A stretch of DNA of 64,000 nucleotides from Oxytricha trifallax (lineage: Eukaryota > Ciliophora > Spirotrichea > Sporadotrichida > Oxytrichidae), in assembly GCA_000711775.1 (NCBI GenBank), contig ARYC01017088.1:33326-97325 (forward strand). The letters are read 5' to 3'. Each line of letters begins with the position of its first letter. Position 1 is the first letter of the stretch. This document shows, one piece after another, positions 32,839-43,357 of the stretch. Under the pieces are notes generated by a model. It saw only the letters and a list, made by a program, of their open reading frames with translations. It ran no database searches and had not been told where the DNA came from. The translations under genes were made by a program, and so were the position numbers.

Positions 32839-34300
32839 ATGGACTTAGGGAGGTTGAAACGTAGCAGCTAATCCAATTAGAAACTAAACAAATAGCTGAG
32901 TAGATTGTAAGAATTAAAGCCTATAAATCTTTGAATTGGAAAGCAGAAGAAAATTTGCCTCAAATATTTACTGAAGAAAGATTTTAAAATTCTCCAGTCT
33001 AAGACAGCCTCAAAGGTTATAAATATTTATTAAAGTTCTATCCTTCCTTAAAGTTAGGCGATTAATGCGTTACGGACTAAGAGCTTCACTATTTAAAATT
33101 TGGAGAGAAGATATGAACATATAGATTAGATAGTCGAGCCAACGAAAGTTTAAAAAGCTGAAAAAGCTTAAGAATATGACTTAAAAAGAAGGTAAGAGAG
33201 ATAACAGACTTTCGAAGAGGAAATTATGGGATTCTGCCACCACTGTAAAAATTAAAAAGTCACTTATATACTTGCAAAATGCAATTACAAGAGCCAAGCA
33301 CACGGGCTTCTTCTTCCCTTAAATTAAGAAGTAAACTGCTTGACAATTCCAAACGTTGAGCCTTAAAACACAGAGCTTGTGAATCATTACATTTTTTAAT
33401 AAGACCATATTAAATAAAAAGAAAAAGAAGCAATATTTAGACCAAGTTGAGAATAATTGCAACCGATAATTCTGCTCTTTTTGCCTTAAAAGTCTCTTCG
33501 ATGTTTATCTTATTGAAGATAAAACAACAAAGATTGGATATGTCCTTGCTGCAAAGGAAATTGTTATTGCACAAGATGTCTAAGACTATATTAGTTGACT
33601 AGGGTAAGAGGAATCTTAATATCTAATAGCTTTAAAGAAATTCAGAAGCATTATAAGCAGCATTCTAAGATTCTTGAGACACTTATTTACTAAGATAACT
33701 TTATTGATATAGAATAAAAAGCAACTTTGATAGAATTGCAAGGACTTGCCGAGTCTCTCCGTTTGGTATAAAAGACTATAACAATGACGCCTAAAAGAGA
33801 GCCACACCTCTATTTTTAGAGTAATTTATTCATAAAGATCCCATAAATTACTTGTTCTTTGATTAAAAGATTAAAGCAATTTTAAGTCCCAAAGAAGAGA
33901 ATGAACGAAGGCTCATGTGATTGGGAGCTTTGAAAATATCAAAATTAGTTTAGATAAGGCTCATGAGAAGTCTGAAAAGTTAATAGATTCAATTAATGGA
34001 CTTCAAAATTATATCAAATAATAGTAAATAAAATATTGGCAAGATTGATTCCAGAAATAGAGATTTAAAATTGAAAACTAAACGTGTAAGACTTAACAAG
34101 AAGCTGTATAACGATGTATCTATGGAGAAGCTCATGAGCTCAAATGACTTGACTCCTCCTAGCTTGATGTCTTCAGCTTAAAGTCATTCTACTGCTAATT
34201 TGCTAGTTCTAGGACATGGGAAGAAAATCTACCTTAGATCTGTTTATAGCAAACAGTCCAAGGGATGTCAAAAGCAAAAATCCCAAAACTAATAGAAATA
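32839..34300 (+). pseudogene. zf-4CXXC_R1-type zinc-finger protein gene, frame-broken
   Basis: Plus strand, TAA/TAG as Gln. Segments in order: KQIAEQIVRIKAYKSLNWKA (~32895) and LKGYKYLLKFYPSLKLGDQC (~33010); then, in a second frame, QERQQTFEEEIMGFCHHCKN (~33200-33260). A third frame gives NNCNRQFCSFCLKSLFDVYL (~33450) and a fourth DWICPCCKGNCYCTRCLRLY (~33534-33590). The CHHC ... RQFCxFCL ... WICPCCxGxCxCxxC series is the signature of the zf-4CXXC_R1 domain (CDCA7/R1 type), usually nuclear and chromatin-linked. Charged segments follow to ~34300 (RDLKLKTKRVRLNKKLYNDV, MSSNDLTPPSLMSS). Frame changes at ~33130, ~33440 and ~33525. The domain call is good; whether the gene works is unclear. Confidence 0.65.
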
Positions 34301-34320
34301 AAATTAGATAAATAAAACTC

Positions 34321-34804
34321 GGCGGGGGAAAGTTTCCTGCACTCGTGATAGTTTCCTGCACTTTTTTTATATGTAAAATTTCATAAGTTTAACAATAAAT
34401 TTTTTTTTACAACCCATAAATTGTAAGATATTTTTTATATCATGTGCGAACTTCATGAAAATATAGTATTAAACATTATCTAATATTATATATCATTGAA
34501 AGAAATAATTATAATTTTAACAACAATTGAATAAAATATTTGGAATTTCATTAGTACAGAGAGAACAATATTATGGTTGAGATACAGAAATCTACTAATA
34601 TCAGATGAAATCTATATAGTGGATAAATTTTATCCTTGCTTGGATTGTGATTAGATTCCATGTTAATAAAGATATTGATTAATTGAAGAATAGATTAAGT
34701 AATAAATATATAAAAAAATTAGTAAAATATTTTGTTGATAAATGTGATAAAAATCGAATTCTAAAAATGAAAAAAAATTTAGTGCAGGAAACTTTCCCCC
34801 CCCC
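34321..34804. mobile_element. MITE with 23-bp inverted ends and 8-bp target duplication
   Basis: 484-bp AT-rich element. Left end GGCGGGGGAAAGTTTCCTGC(ACT), right end its inverted copy with a longer C run. Flanked by an exact 8-bp direct repeat TAAAACTC (34313-34320 and 34805-34812). AGTTTCCTGCACT occurs twice at the left end (34331-34343; 34350-34362). No coding potential. An 8-bp target duplication is typical of hAT-superfamily insertion; the termini are not a known hAT consensus, so the superfamily is tentative. Confidence 0.82.
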
Positions 34805-34812
34805 TAAAACTC

Positions 34813-35397
34813 AATTCTAAGTAAAATACTTCCAAAAATATTTTAGATAAAAAGAAACTTACTCTTAAAATAACCATACAAGAAAAATTAAAAGTCCATG
34901 CAAAAGACTAAAGGTTGATAATGAGAAATAAGTTTCTTTGCTGTTATAAATGAAACTACTTTCAATACAAAATTAAACTCCTTATCTGTTTCATTAGATG
35001 ATACCCAGTCGTCTCGCAGCTTAATAATTTACTTTTATATATTACTATTCAGTATTAATTATTTCAACTCGTACAAACCCAATCTCACATTCGATTTAAT
35101 CCGATATTTTAAAATAATCTTGAAATAAATCACTCTTTTATTATTTTTTACTCATATCTAAGATAAATCAATAACCTAAGCAAAAGCTTTATTGTTATAC
35201 AAACTATTTTCTGCTCTTGATCGATTCTAAAATTGAAAAAAATAATATTATTAATTTTTTTTACGGTTATATTAGTACTGCTAATCTAGATGATGTTTGT
35301 ATTATAATCATTATTTATAAGACTTATATCAATTTTGTCTAACTTCTTTCTAACCATTTAAGTTAATGATTTCTTCTATCTTTCTTGATCATAATTT
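34813..35397. other. AT-rich stretch, no gene seen
   Basis: Very AT-rich sequence after the MITE with no convincing frame or repeat. Possible spacer or eliminated DNA. Confidence 0.4.
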
Positions 35398-36045
35398 ACT
35401 GGGCTATGGGGTACCCTAAAGAAAAGTTATAAAATATAATTAATTTTACGAGAGTGACGAGTTGTGATTCACATTTTTAACAAAATGCATGACCTTATTT
35501 TGCTTGACTTTGCTGCTCCCTCCAGACATTTCGTTCATTTGATTCTCTTGCATTATTTAATACTCGGCTGAAGTATCATTTAAAGTTTACTACTGTGGAG
35601 AAATCAAACTGTTTTGCTACAAAGATATTTCATTAATAAGATTTTTGTTATAAGTCAGGCGTCTATCTCCAATAAAACTTAGCATTTTAAGTGATTTGAA
35701 ACTAAAGAAATTTAACTCTGCTTTTTAAAATCTTTTCTAGGATTTAAATGAAAAAGCGATATATAATTTCTGGGACTGTTCATGGTCTTGTATTTGATTC
35801 CAATAATGTTAGGTATTCTACTGTTATACTGACCACTGGAATGACTCAACATCTATTATTGGATAATTTATGAAGTATAAGCCTCGAGTATCTTTCCATC
35901 TTCTGCTTATCCCATTTCAGTTTAGAAATCTACATAGTCTCCCAATCTTTATGTTTATAATTGAGGATCATATTTATTAACCCATTTCATTAGCTGAGTG
36001 AGAAAAAATTTCTTCTTATTTTCTCTGTTCATTGGTGTTTCCTAA
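35398..36045 (-). pseudogene. Gln/Asn-rich coding region, unknown
   Basis: One minus frame runs from ~35880 to TGA 35398 without interruption: DVESFQWSVQQQNTQHYWNQ, IGDRRLTYNKNLINEISLQQ, QENQMNEMSGGSSKVKQNKV. An overlapping frame upstream gives ILNYKHKDWETM and KWDKQKMERYSRLILHK. The composition and continuous Gln-rich frame suggest real coding sequence with one frame change near 35880. No family recognised. Confidence 0.35.
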
Positions 36046-36287
36046 ACATTCATAAAAGATGAGCGAATGTGCTCTAAATAATACGAGAAGCAATTTCAAC
36101 TATTTTTGATAGTATCTGAACAGATTTTGCCATTGCTTAAACTTTTTGCTTGTTGCATTTTATGTTATATAGAGCTTCCACATCTGATTAATTTGCTTTA
36201 GTAATTTAAATTGAAAATATTGTGATTTAAAACTAAATATTTATTCACTTAAATTTTACCATTAAGATATAATTATCATTACATTTA

Positions 36288-38101
36288 TCAACTTTGAGTA
36301 AACATTTGATATGCCTCCACTATGAGATTAACCACCTCTAGTGTCAATTTTTTTCTAAAAATCTTCTTAACAGCATTCACAATTTCATAGGAGAAAGCCT
36401 TATTAAGAGATTAAAACTGATCTTTGTTACTTTTCTGGATTTCTACAACTTTCTTCTTGATATCTTCAAGCTTATACTCTTATTCAATTCACTTCAGTAA
36501 TTTAGTATAGTTATCATTGAACTCTTTCTTAAATTCAGTCAATGGCCATTTAGATGCCTTTTCACTAATAATTTCATCATATCTCTAGATTATATCATAA
36601 TGTATTTTCGCTTGAGAAGTGTGCTTGATCATCTCTTTCTGAAATTCCTATGAAATTATAAATTCTTAATTATTGTAAAAATATATTTGATTTTGGAAAA
36701 TTAAATTAAAATTAACTTATTAAATTTCAAATTGGTGGCAATTAACTTTCTCGAAACCTAAACTATATAGTACTTGTTCGATAGAGTACTCAAAATCAGC
36801 TGGACTTTACTATTAGAGGTACCCCTCTATCGCATCCCCAGCGAGATAACTCGACTTAAATTTTGGGTGATTTTTTTAGTTGATTTAAATGCCAAAATTT
36901 AAGTCGAGTTATCTCCTCTGGGAAAGCGATAGAAGGGTACCGCCAATAGTAAAGTCCAGCCGATTTTGAGTACTCTATCGAACAAGTACTATATAGTTTA
37001 GGTTTCAAGAAAGTTAATTGCCACCAATTTGAAATTTAATAAGTTAATTTTAATTTAATTTTCCAAAATCAAATATATTTCTACAATAATCAAATAATTG
37101 TTATATATCTTTGGATAGACGTTATTCTCAATTTTCCTCAAGTCATGCTTAGTTATGGGCTGATCGATAATATTTTTCAAAGTTTATAACTCAGTATATT
37201 CATCTTTCTGAGCTACTATTCTTCTTGTATGTCCAATATCGTTATCTATTCTACTCACACTTTTTCTGAATTCAGCTGTTTCATTTTTTAGGAGCTTCAC
37301 TTTCCTTTTGAGGTCATATATCTCTTTTATTCATGCTTTGTGATGTAGTTCTTGAATTCCTCATTTAAACCATCGCCCATTTTCTTGATCTCTTCAATGC
37401 AGTCGACTTTCTTAATAAAGTATGCCATTTAATCTTCACTTTTCTTAATAGTTTCATTGTTTTCATTCTTAAATCGACCGAATGTATCTCTTTTAACATA
37501 TGAAGAAAGCTCTTGGTATACCTACCATACACTATACCAAGGTGTACAATCCTAAATTCTCTTTTCCACATTTCCAAGGTCTTTCAAATCTACTTTCTCC
37601 TGTAATTGGCTTTTAAGCATGATACTTCCATCAAGATGTCTCTTGTATCCATCCATCTCGATAATTTTTGCATTAAAAGCTTATACGATTCTTTCAAATT
37701 CATCTAGGTAGCTTTAAGATCCTTTAAGTAATAAAAATAGAACTCTATAGCAAAATGTTCAACTCATCCTTGCTTACATAGTCCACTCTGAATTTATCAA
37801 ACTTTTCATCAATCTACAAATTATCTTTCACATATTAAAGTATAGATTCTGACAATGATTTCCTAAGTTGTTATAAATTCAATAGCTCATCAGCAATAGA
37901 TGAAACCTTTTTAGATATATTATTTAATTAAGTGATTAATTAGTCTATTATTGAGTCGTAATCTTCACGCAGTTTGATCATAAAATCATGCTTAAACTCA
38001 AAAAGTTACTTTTTGATAAGTTTCTTGACTAAAAATGAGTCCATTGATCCTTCATATAACTCTTCAGAATGGAAAGTCTGAGATATGTGCTTTGAAAGCA
38101 T
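36288..38101 (-). pseudogene. Coiled-coil protein gene interrupted by a 422-bp palindrome
   Basis: ATG 38101 (MLSKHISQTFHSEELYEGSM) to TGA 36288. The protein is a nearly continuous charged helix: KKQLFEFKHDFMIKLREDYD, SYLDEFERIVQAFNAKIIEM, RFKNENNETIKKSEDQMAYF, IYDLKRKVKLLKNETAEF, NIIDQPITKHDLRKIENNVY. The reading is cut at ~37095 by the palindrome and resumes at ~36660 with EFQKEMIKHTSQAKIHYDII, ending EVVNLIVEAYQMFTQS. Other interruptions: frame changes near 37745 and 37320, and an in-frame TGA near 36490. Without the palindrome it would be ~460 residues. Probably cytoskeletal or ciliary by type, but not identifiable. Confidence 0.55.
36669..37090. repeat. Palindromic element, ~198-bp arms, in the coiled-coil gene
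   Basis: Arms 36669-36866 and 36892-37090 are near-perfect inverted repeats around a ~25-bp AT-rich loop. The inner ends carry AGCGAGATAACTCGACTTAA, shared with the palindrome at 17.94-18.14 kb. The rest of the arms is unrelated to that element. It splits the coding sequence of the surrounding gene, so it behaves like an eliminated segment. Confidence 0.85.
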
Positions 38102-38442
38102 TGTTTTCCATTAATTTTATTAAGGATCCGAAGTGTTTGGTGGTTTTAACTGTGAAGTGATTGCACTGATATTGTAGCCTAGGAGGAACTGTCCATTTTA
38201 AAAAGAATAATGGGATTACGATAATTTAATTAATTAAATATAACTATGATCAGGTACAGCACAAGAATCATTATAATAGTTTTATTTTATTAAAATATTA
38301 ATAATTAGTCTTTAATTGACTTCTTTTGATTTAATTGTATATTAATTTTTAATGTTGAAAGCATATTAAATTAAAATTGAGGCGTAATAAATAAATTGTT
38401 TAATTAATGTGACTCAAAACATCTATGATCATTTATGTTTTA

Positions 38443-40872
38443 TCAATCACTCATTTCCACTTCAATAAAATCTCCTTCCTTGATGGATTTCAGTTGCTCC
38501 TTCCATATTTTTCTTCATATTCTTGAGTACTTTATTCTTGTATGAGTTAAGAATATCATCTAACTCGCCAGTTTCTCTTGCTCTCCCTCTTCTTCTCAGT
38601 CTTCCTGTTTTTAATCGTCCTCATGATCTCGCGTTATTCTTCTTTCAAAGCGAACTTGTTTCTGTTTCTCTACTATTCAGCTTTATTCTGAATCTTCTGC
38701 TCTCTTTTCTTTAAAAGGGATTAGACCTTCTCCTAAGCAGAGATCTTAGGTTCTTCAACATGTTATAATCTTGGTTTGTTTTCAATACCACTAAACTTCT
38801 CTGCTACTATCTGCTTCTTTGCCCTCGAGTTTATCGATTCTCTTCATTATTCTTTGCTTTTTACCTCTACTGCTGCTCTATCTCATCATCTTATTCAGAA
38901 ATTCCAAATTAGTGATTTAATCGATCGGGGGTCCTTCAGGCTTCTTCTTGTTTTTATTTATTATGGAAAATTAATGGTTAAATGAAATTATCCAGTTATT
39001 AACTACTATTTGTAAAGACAAAGAAATGCTTATTTTTCAGTAACATACTATAAGGTTAAAGATGTATTCAAGAATTTAATTTTAAAATGAAACAAACATA
39101 GATTTGCTCTGATACAACTTTATTCAAAAGGTATCATATTTATTTATGAAAAAAATATTTTTAATATTTAACTAGTTCATTCTTCTACTTATTGAATAAA
39201 AAGTTTATTAATTAATTATTTATTTACATATATTTTTTGCTATAATACTGCATCTTCCTATTTTTATTGTTAAGCTTTCTTACCAAGTTCAACAACTCCA
39301 CTCGCTGGCATTTAAAAGGTCTTAGCATCTTTCAGTCTATTCTCTGCCTTCTCCTCTCTCTTCTTCTCCTGTTAAATCTTTTTCTACTTCTCTTATTTCA
39401 TGTCTCTTGTGCAAAGCTCTTTAATTTTCTCAAGAGAAATCTGCAACAATTCCCTTATTTGTAACTAGTTCGTATTATTGAAATATCTCAAAGCAAAAAG
39501 AGACAAATCTTCATCATCAAACTCAGTAAAACCAAGACCACTGGCTAGTTTATCACCAGATGAGGTATCAGTCTTCTTTTGATCTCTTAGAATCTTGACT
39601 TGCTTCAAGAACTTCTTTTTCTTTTACTCTTTCAGCTTCTTTTCGTCTACTGTTTTCAGCCATTCATCAATAACAACCATCATAAGTTCCTTGAGCTCCT
39701 ATAAAAAAAAGTCTTTTCTAGGGAGATTTCTAATTTAGATTCTTATCTTTGACACGAATAAGTTGGTGTTCTTAGAAAGAGCCGTCTCCTTTTCTTTTTA
39801 CAGTCTTTATCTCTGCTCAATATCCTTTTCAGTGACTATTGGTACTTTATGAATTCAAGAACCTTCGTTTAGGAGACCTTCCTTCTTAAAGTTCAAGTTT
39901 CTCTTGTCTTCCTTCAGCTTCTTTTTGTCTCAATCTTCTTGCTGTTTCTCTACATCTTCATTTCTGCTCATAGCCTCCTTATTAACCAATATTCTACCGT
40001 TAAGTTCTAGTTCACCTGATATCACACTTAAAACACCTTTGTTATCATCCTTTTTGCCATTATTTTTTCTGGAACTTAGTCTGCTTGTATTGCATTCCTC
40101 ATCAAGTTTCAATTCAATAGAGCTTGATACTCGACTAGTTATTCAGCAACATTATTATCTTTATACTAGACAAATCCAGTACCCTTATGTGTCTGTTATT
40201 AGCTGCTGCCATCGCTATTGTAATCCGAGTTCCTTAATTTTACAGAGCACAGCATACTAGAGCTCTTCAAAGTATTTTGCCATGAATTCCTTAAACTATT
40301 GCTCTGTGGTATCATAACCAATGTTCCTAACGAAAAGTTTCTTGCCTTACTCCTGCTGAATTGTTCTATTCTTTCTATATTATTCTTGATTTTGGGCTCT
40401 TTCAGTCTCTTAGATCTTTTTTCCTTCTCAAACTTTTTCTTTGTCTTTTCATTTACCTTATCTGCCTCTTCCTTGACCTTTTCTTTTCATCTCTATCCTG
40501 TCTGACGATGAGTGCCTGCACAATGTCTTTGCTTTGCTTTCATACTTTCTACTAGGAGTGGAATACTCAACTGCAAGTAATCTTCCCTTGTATTTCTGTC
40601 CGTTCATACCATCGATAGCTTTTTAAGCCTCCTCTTTAGTACTAAATTCAATAAATCCTTAGCCACGTTTGAGATTGTTTTCATTCTTAATGGGTACATT
40701 CACTGCTACAATTGTGCCAAAATTTGTGAATTACTTCTTTAAATGTGGTTTCTTCAAATCAAACTGAATGTTTTTAACAATAACTTTTCCTTCTTTTTGA
40801 TGAATTGGCTTTTCTTTTTGTAATTTTTTTAACCTCTGAGTATTCTACTTAGGTTTTTGGTTCTGAGTCCAT
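38443..40872 (-). pseudogene. NOP4/RBM28-like nucleolar RNA-binding protein, three RRMs
   Basis: ATG 40872 (MDSEPKTQVEYSEVKK). RRM A at ~40790-40540: RNP2 VIVKNIQF, RNP1 RGQGFIEF, ending GRLLAVEYSTPSRKY. RRM B at ~40335-40080: LFVRNIGYDTTEQQFKEF, then LVSSSIEL. LNGRILVNKEAMSR, then KEDKRNLNFKKEGLLNEGS and IHKVPIVTEKDIEQR. RRM C at ~39750-39470: IQIRNLPRKDFFLQELKEL, LKQVKILRD, LGFTEFDDEDLSLFALRYFNN. A Lys/Glu-rich tail ends GDFIEVEMSD at TGA 38443, after an AT-rich spacer (~38970-39240). The order matches NOP4/RBM28, needed for 60S ribosomal subunit maturation. Frame changes at ~40820, ~40480 and ~40300 make this copy doubtful; family assignment is strong. Confidence 0.75.
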
Positions 40873-41280
40873 TTATAGTATTCCTGCTAATAATTATCAA
40901 ATAATAATTGATGGGACTTTCATTAATATTTAATGTATTACCTATCTCAATACTGCAAGAATTATGCGATAATTAATAAATTCAAAGTTTCCAAGATTCT
41001 TTAGTTCATTCTAATCTAAATAAAAACTGAATTAATGCATCTAAATCATGAGGCTAACAAGACTTGTAATTATGATGCAAAGTAGGTAAACGAACAATCA
41101 TAGTCTTAACTATAATATCCTTTATCGAACCTGTTGATTAAATTGTTTTTAACATCCTCTCCTTTCTGCAGCTTTAAATATCTCATTGTATATCAATAAT
41201 CTATCATTTTTGCATCTTTATTTTGAGAAAGTTAGATTAAAACTTATTGAGAGCGTAATTAGTTAGATACATGCACACTT
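40873..41280. other. AT-rich gap, no gene seen
   Basis: AT-rich sequence upstream of the NOP4-like gene. It should contain its promoter, but no site is recognisable. Confidence 0.35.
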
Positions 41281-41640
41281 CAACTATATTGTTATTGTTA
41301 TGGTATGCCTCAGTTGCTTACCTTGTTAGACCATCCTTATAAGAAGCATTATAAATATGATGTCAATTATTTTTTGAGAATGATGCCTCAGGCTTGATTG
41401 ATAATGAACACATTCTTAATATTTTTCTCTTGAAAACTCTGGTTAATAGTCTTAAAATCAGCAATTTCACTGAGCAGCATCCAGGTTCTAGAGAAGAAAT
41501 CATATTCTTTGTCAAATCGCCTAAGCAATTTATTGAGATGTTTTCCAAGATGATTCTTTCTGGCTTAAACATACATTCCAGGAAAGTGATTTAATCTATG
41601 ATATGGCTTTAATTTTTGAAGTTTTTCTGGAGGCATCCAG
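41280..41640 (+). pseudogene. Coding-like fragment, unknown family
   Basis: The plus frame around 41370-41600 reads ENDASGLIDNEHILNIFLLK, TLVNSLKISNFTEQHPGSRE, EIIFFVKSPKQFIEMFSKM and ILSGLNIHSRKV, with normal-looking amino-acid use. The minus strand is also open over much of it. It resembles an internal piece of a larger gene: no clear start, and the flanks become AT-rich. A PQ-type duplication (ATGCCTCAG / GATGCCTCAG at ~41304 and ~41380) borders it. Not recognised. Confidence 0.3.
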
Positions 41641-42537
41641 TATCTCTCCAAAATATGTCATAATCTAATTTGTAACTTATTCGACGTCTTTTTCACAATC
41701 TTTCATCCTAAAGTTATCTTTTAAAAATAGGAAATCTATAAACAATACAAATTAAATTTGGATATTTTAAACATATTTTGTCTGCATTTTTTGTGAATCT
41801 TAATATCAAATCCAAGAATTTCAAAACAGAGTGAATTCTCGAAATTATCAAGTATTTATTTTATTTATAATTATATATTTTAGTGATTTAACCATTCTTA
41901 TAGAGGAATATTCTCAATTAAACTTCAAAACTTGTTGAAAGTAAGACTTAAAATATAAATATCTTAAATTATTTTAATTGAGACATAATGAAATGCCTAA
42001 CTACTGAAAGTTGAAAAAAAATGGTTTAAAGTATAATATTTTAACCAAAGATTAATTAATGATGATTTATTCTGTGGATTTAAAGGATCAATTAGTATTG
42101 TTACATAGATTCTTATATCGAACTTCAACGCATATAAATAGTCAATATTTTATATATATAAATAAGAATATAAAAAAAGTTATCACAAGCTACTTCCCTG
42201 ACAACATCATACCTGCAGTGATAAACATTCACAATCAGTTTCTACCTCTTCACAATCTTACTCTTCCTCACTGACTGCAACTGCTTTTATCCAGTAGAAT
42301 TTGTAGTCATTTTTGTGGATTATTCAGCAGGTAGTTTATTTCTGGTAGAGTCCAATTACTCTTGATATTAAGAGAAACTTAAAGGAGTGTGTGTTTAATC
42401 TTATTGCTACTTTATCATTTCCAAAGAAGCTGCTGCTTAGAACTTTATGATTTTACTGTTCTTTCGAGCTTGAATTATTAGGTATGGTCCCATAATATAT
42501 AAACTATAAATATAATTACTACTGAGTTGCTACTCTA

Positions 42538-43200
42538 TCAAATTTTACTATTAGCTTTGGTTTTTATTTAAATTACTTCCATGAGCAGTAGAGTTACTGG
42601 ATACATATTTTTAATATCCTTTAAATTCTAAACTATGTCATTGAAAAAGTCAAAAGATTCCTCTAGCAGCATTCTGTCTTCTTCTTCCTCCACATTGTCA
42701 CTATGATGGCTAATATGGGAATGACAATGCTAATGAGAAGGATGTGAATTGGAATGTAAGTGCAACAGTTCATCATTATCATCATATTCTAACTCACTGA
42801 TATCATCATTTTGTTCATCACCATAATCCTCCTTCTTCATCTTCTTCCTCACTGTCCTAATTTAACCCATTCTGATTGTTAATTTTTTGGCTCAAATTAT
42901 TAGAAATACTTAATATATGTTTTAATTTTAATAATTAATTGTAATATTAAAATCTTTCTCATCAATATCTTCGTCTTCATCATTCTATTCAATTTATCTA
43001 TTCTTACTTTTATTTTATAACTTATTATTTCTATTGTTTTATTGATCTCCTCATGACTCATTCAATCATTATTGCTGCATGGTGTTTCTAAAATTATTAA
43101 ATCCATTCTTATTCAATATCTGTGCCTGTGATGATTTCTGAGTTGGGGGTGTGGTGAATGTGCTATTATGCTGTAATGGCTTGTTTCTTGCATTATTCAT
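42538..43200 (-). pseudogene. Acidic, His-rich protein gene with in-frame TGAs
   Basis: ATG 43200 (MNNARNKPLQHNSTFTTPPT), then Gln/Asn-rich sequence with two in-frame TGA codons near 43070-43050. An acidic segment QNDEDEDIDEKDF and a frame change near 42835 follow. A clean acidic frame continues: DYGDEQNDDISELEYDDNDE, LLHLHSNSHPSHQHCHSH, DNVEEEEDRMLLEESFDFFN, ending at TGA 42538. The His cluster could bind metal, but there is no known fold. Only a compositional description is possible. Confidence 0.4.
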
Positions 43201-43357
43201 GGCCAGTGTGTTTATTTTAGTGTTGTTACTGGAAGTTACTATGATGTTTCATGTTTTATTGGTAGGCTATAGATGCGAAGTCATTATAATATAACAATAA
43301 TTTTATTTAATTATATTTCAACGAATTTATTATAATTGCATTATAAGATATATAATG

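Noticed and set aside
38523..40555. Leu/Ser/Phe-rich plus-strand ORFs
   Set aside because: They are antisense shadows of the NOP4/RBM28-like RRM protein encoded on the minus strand.
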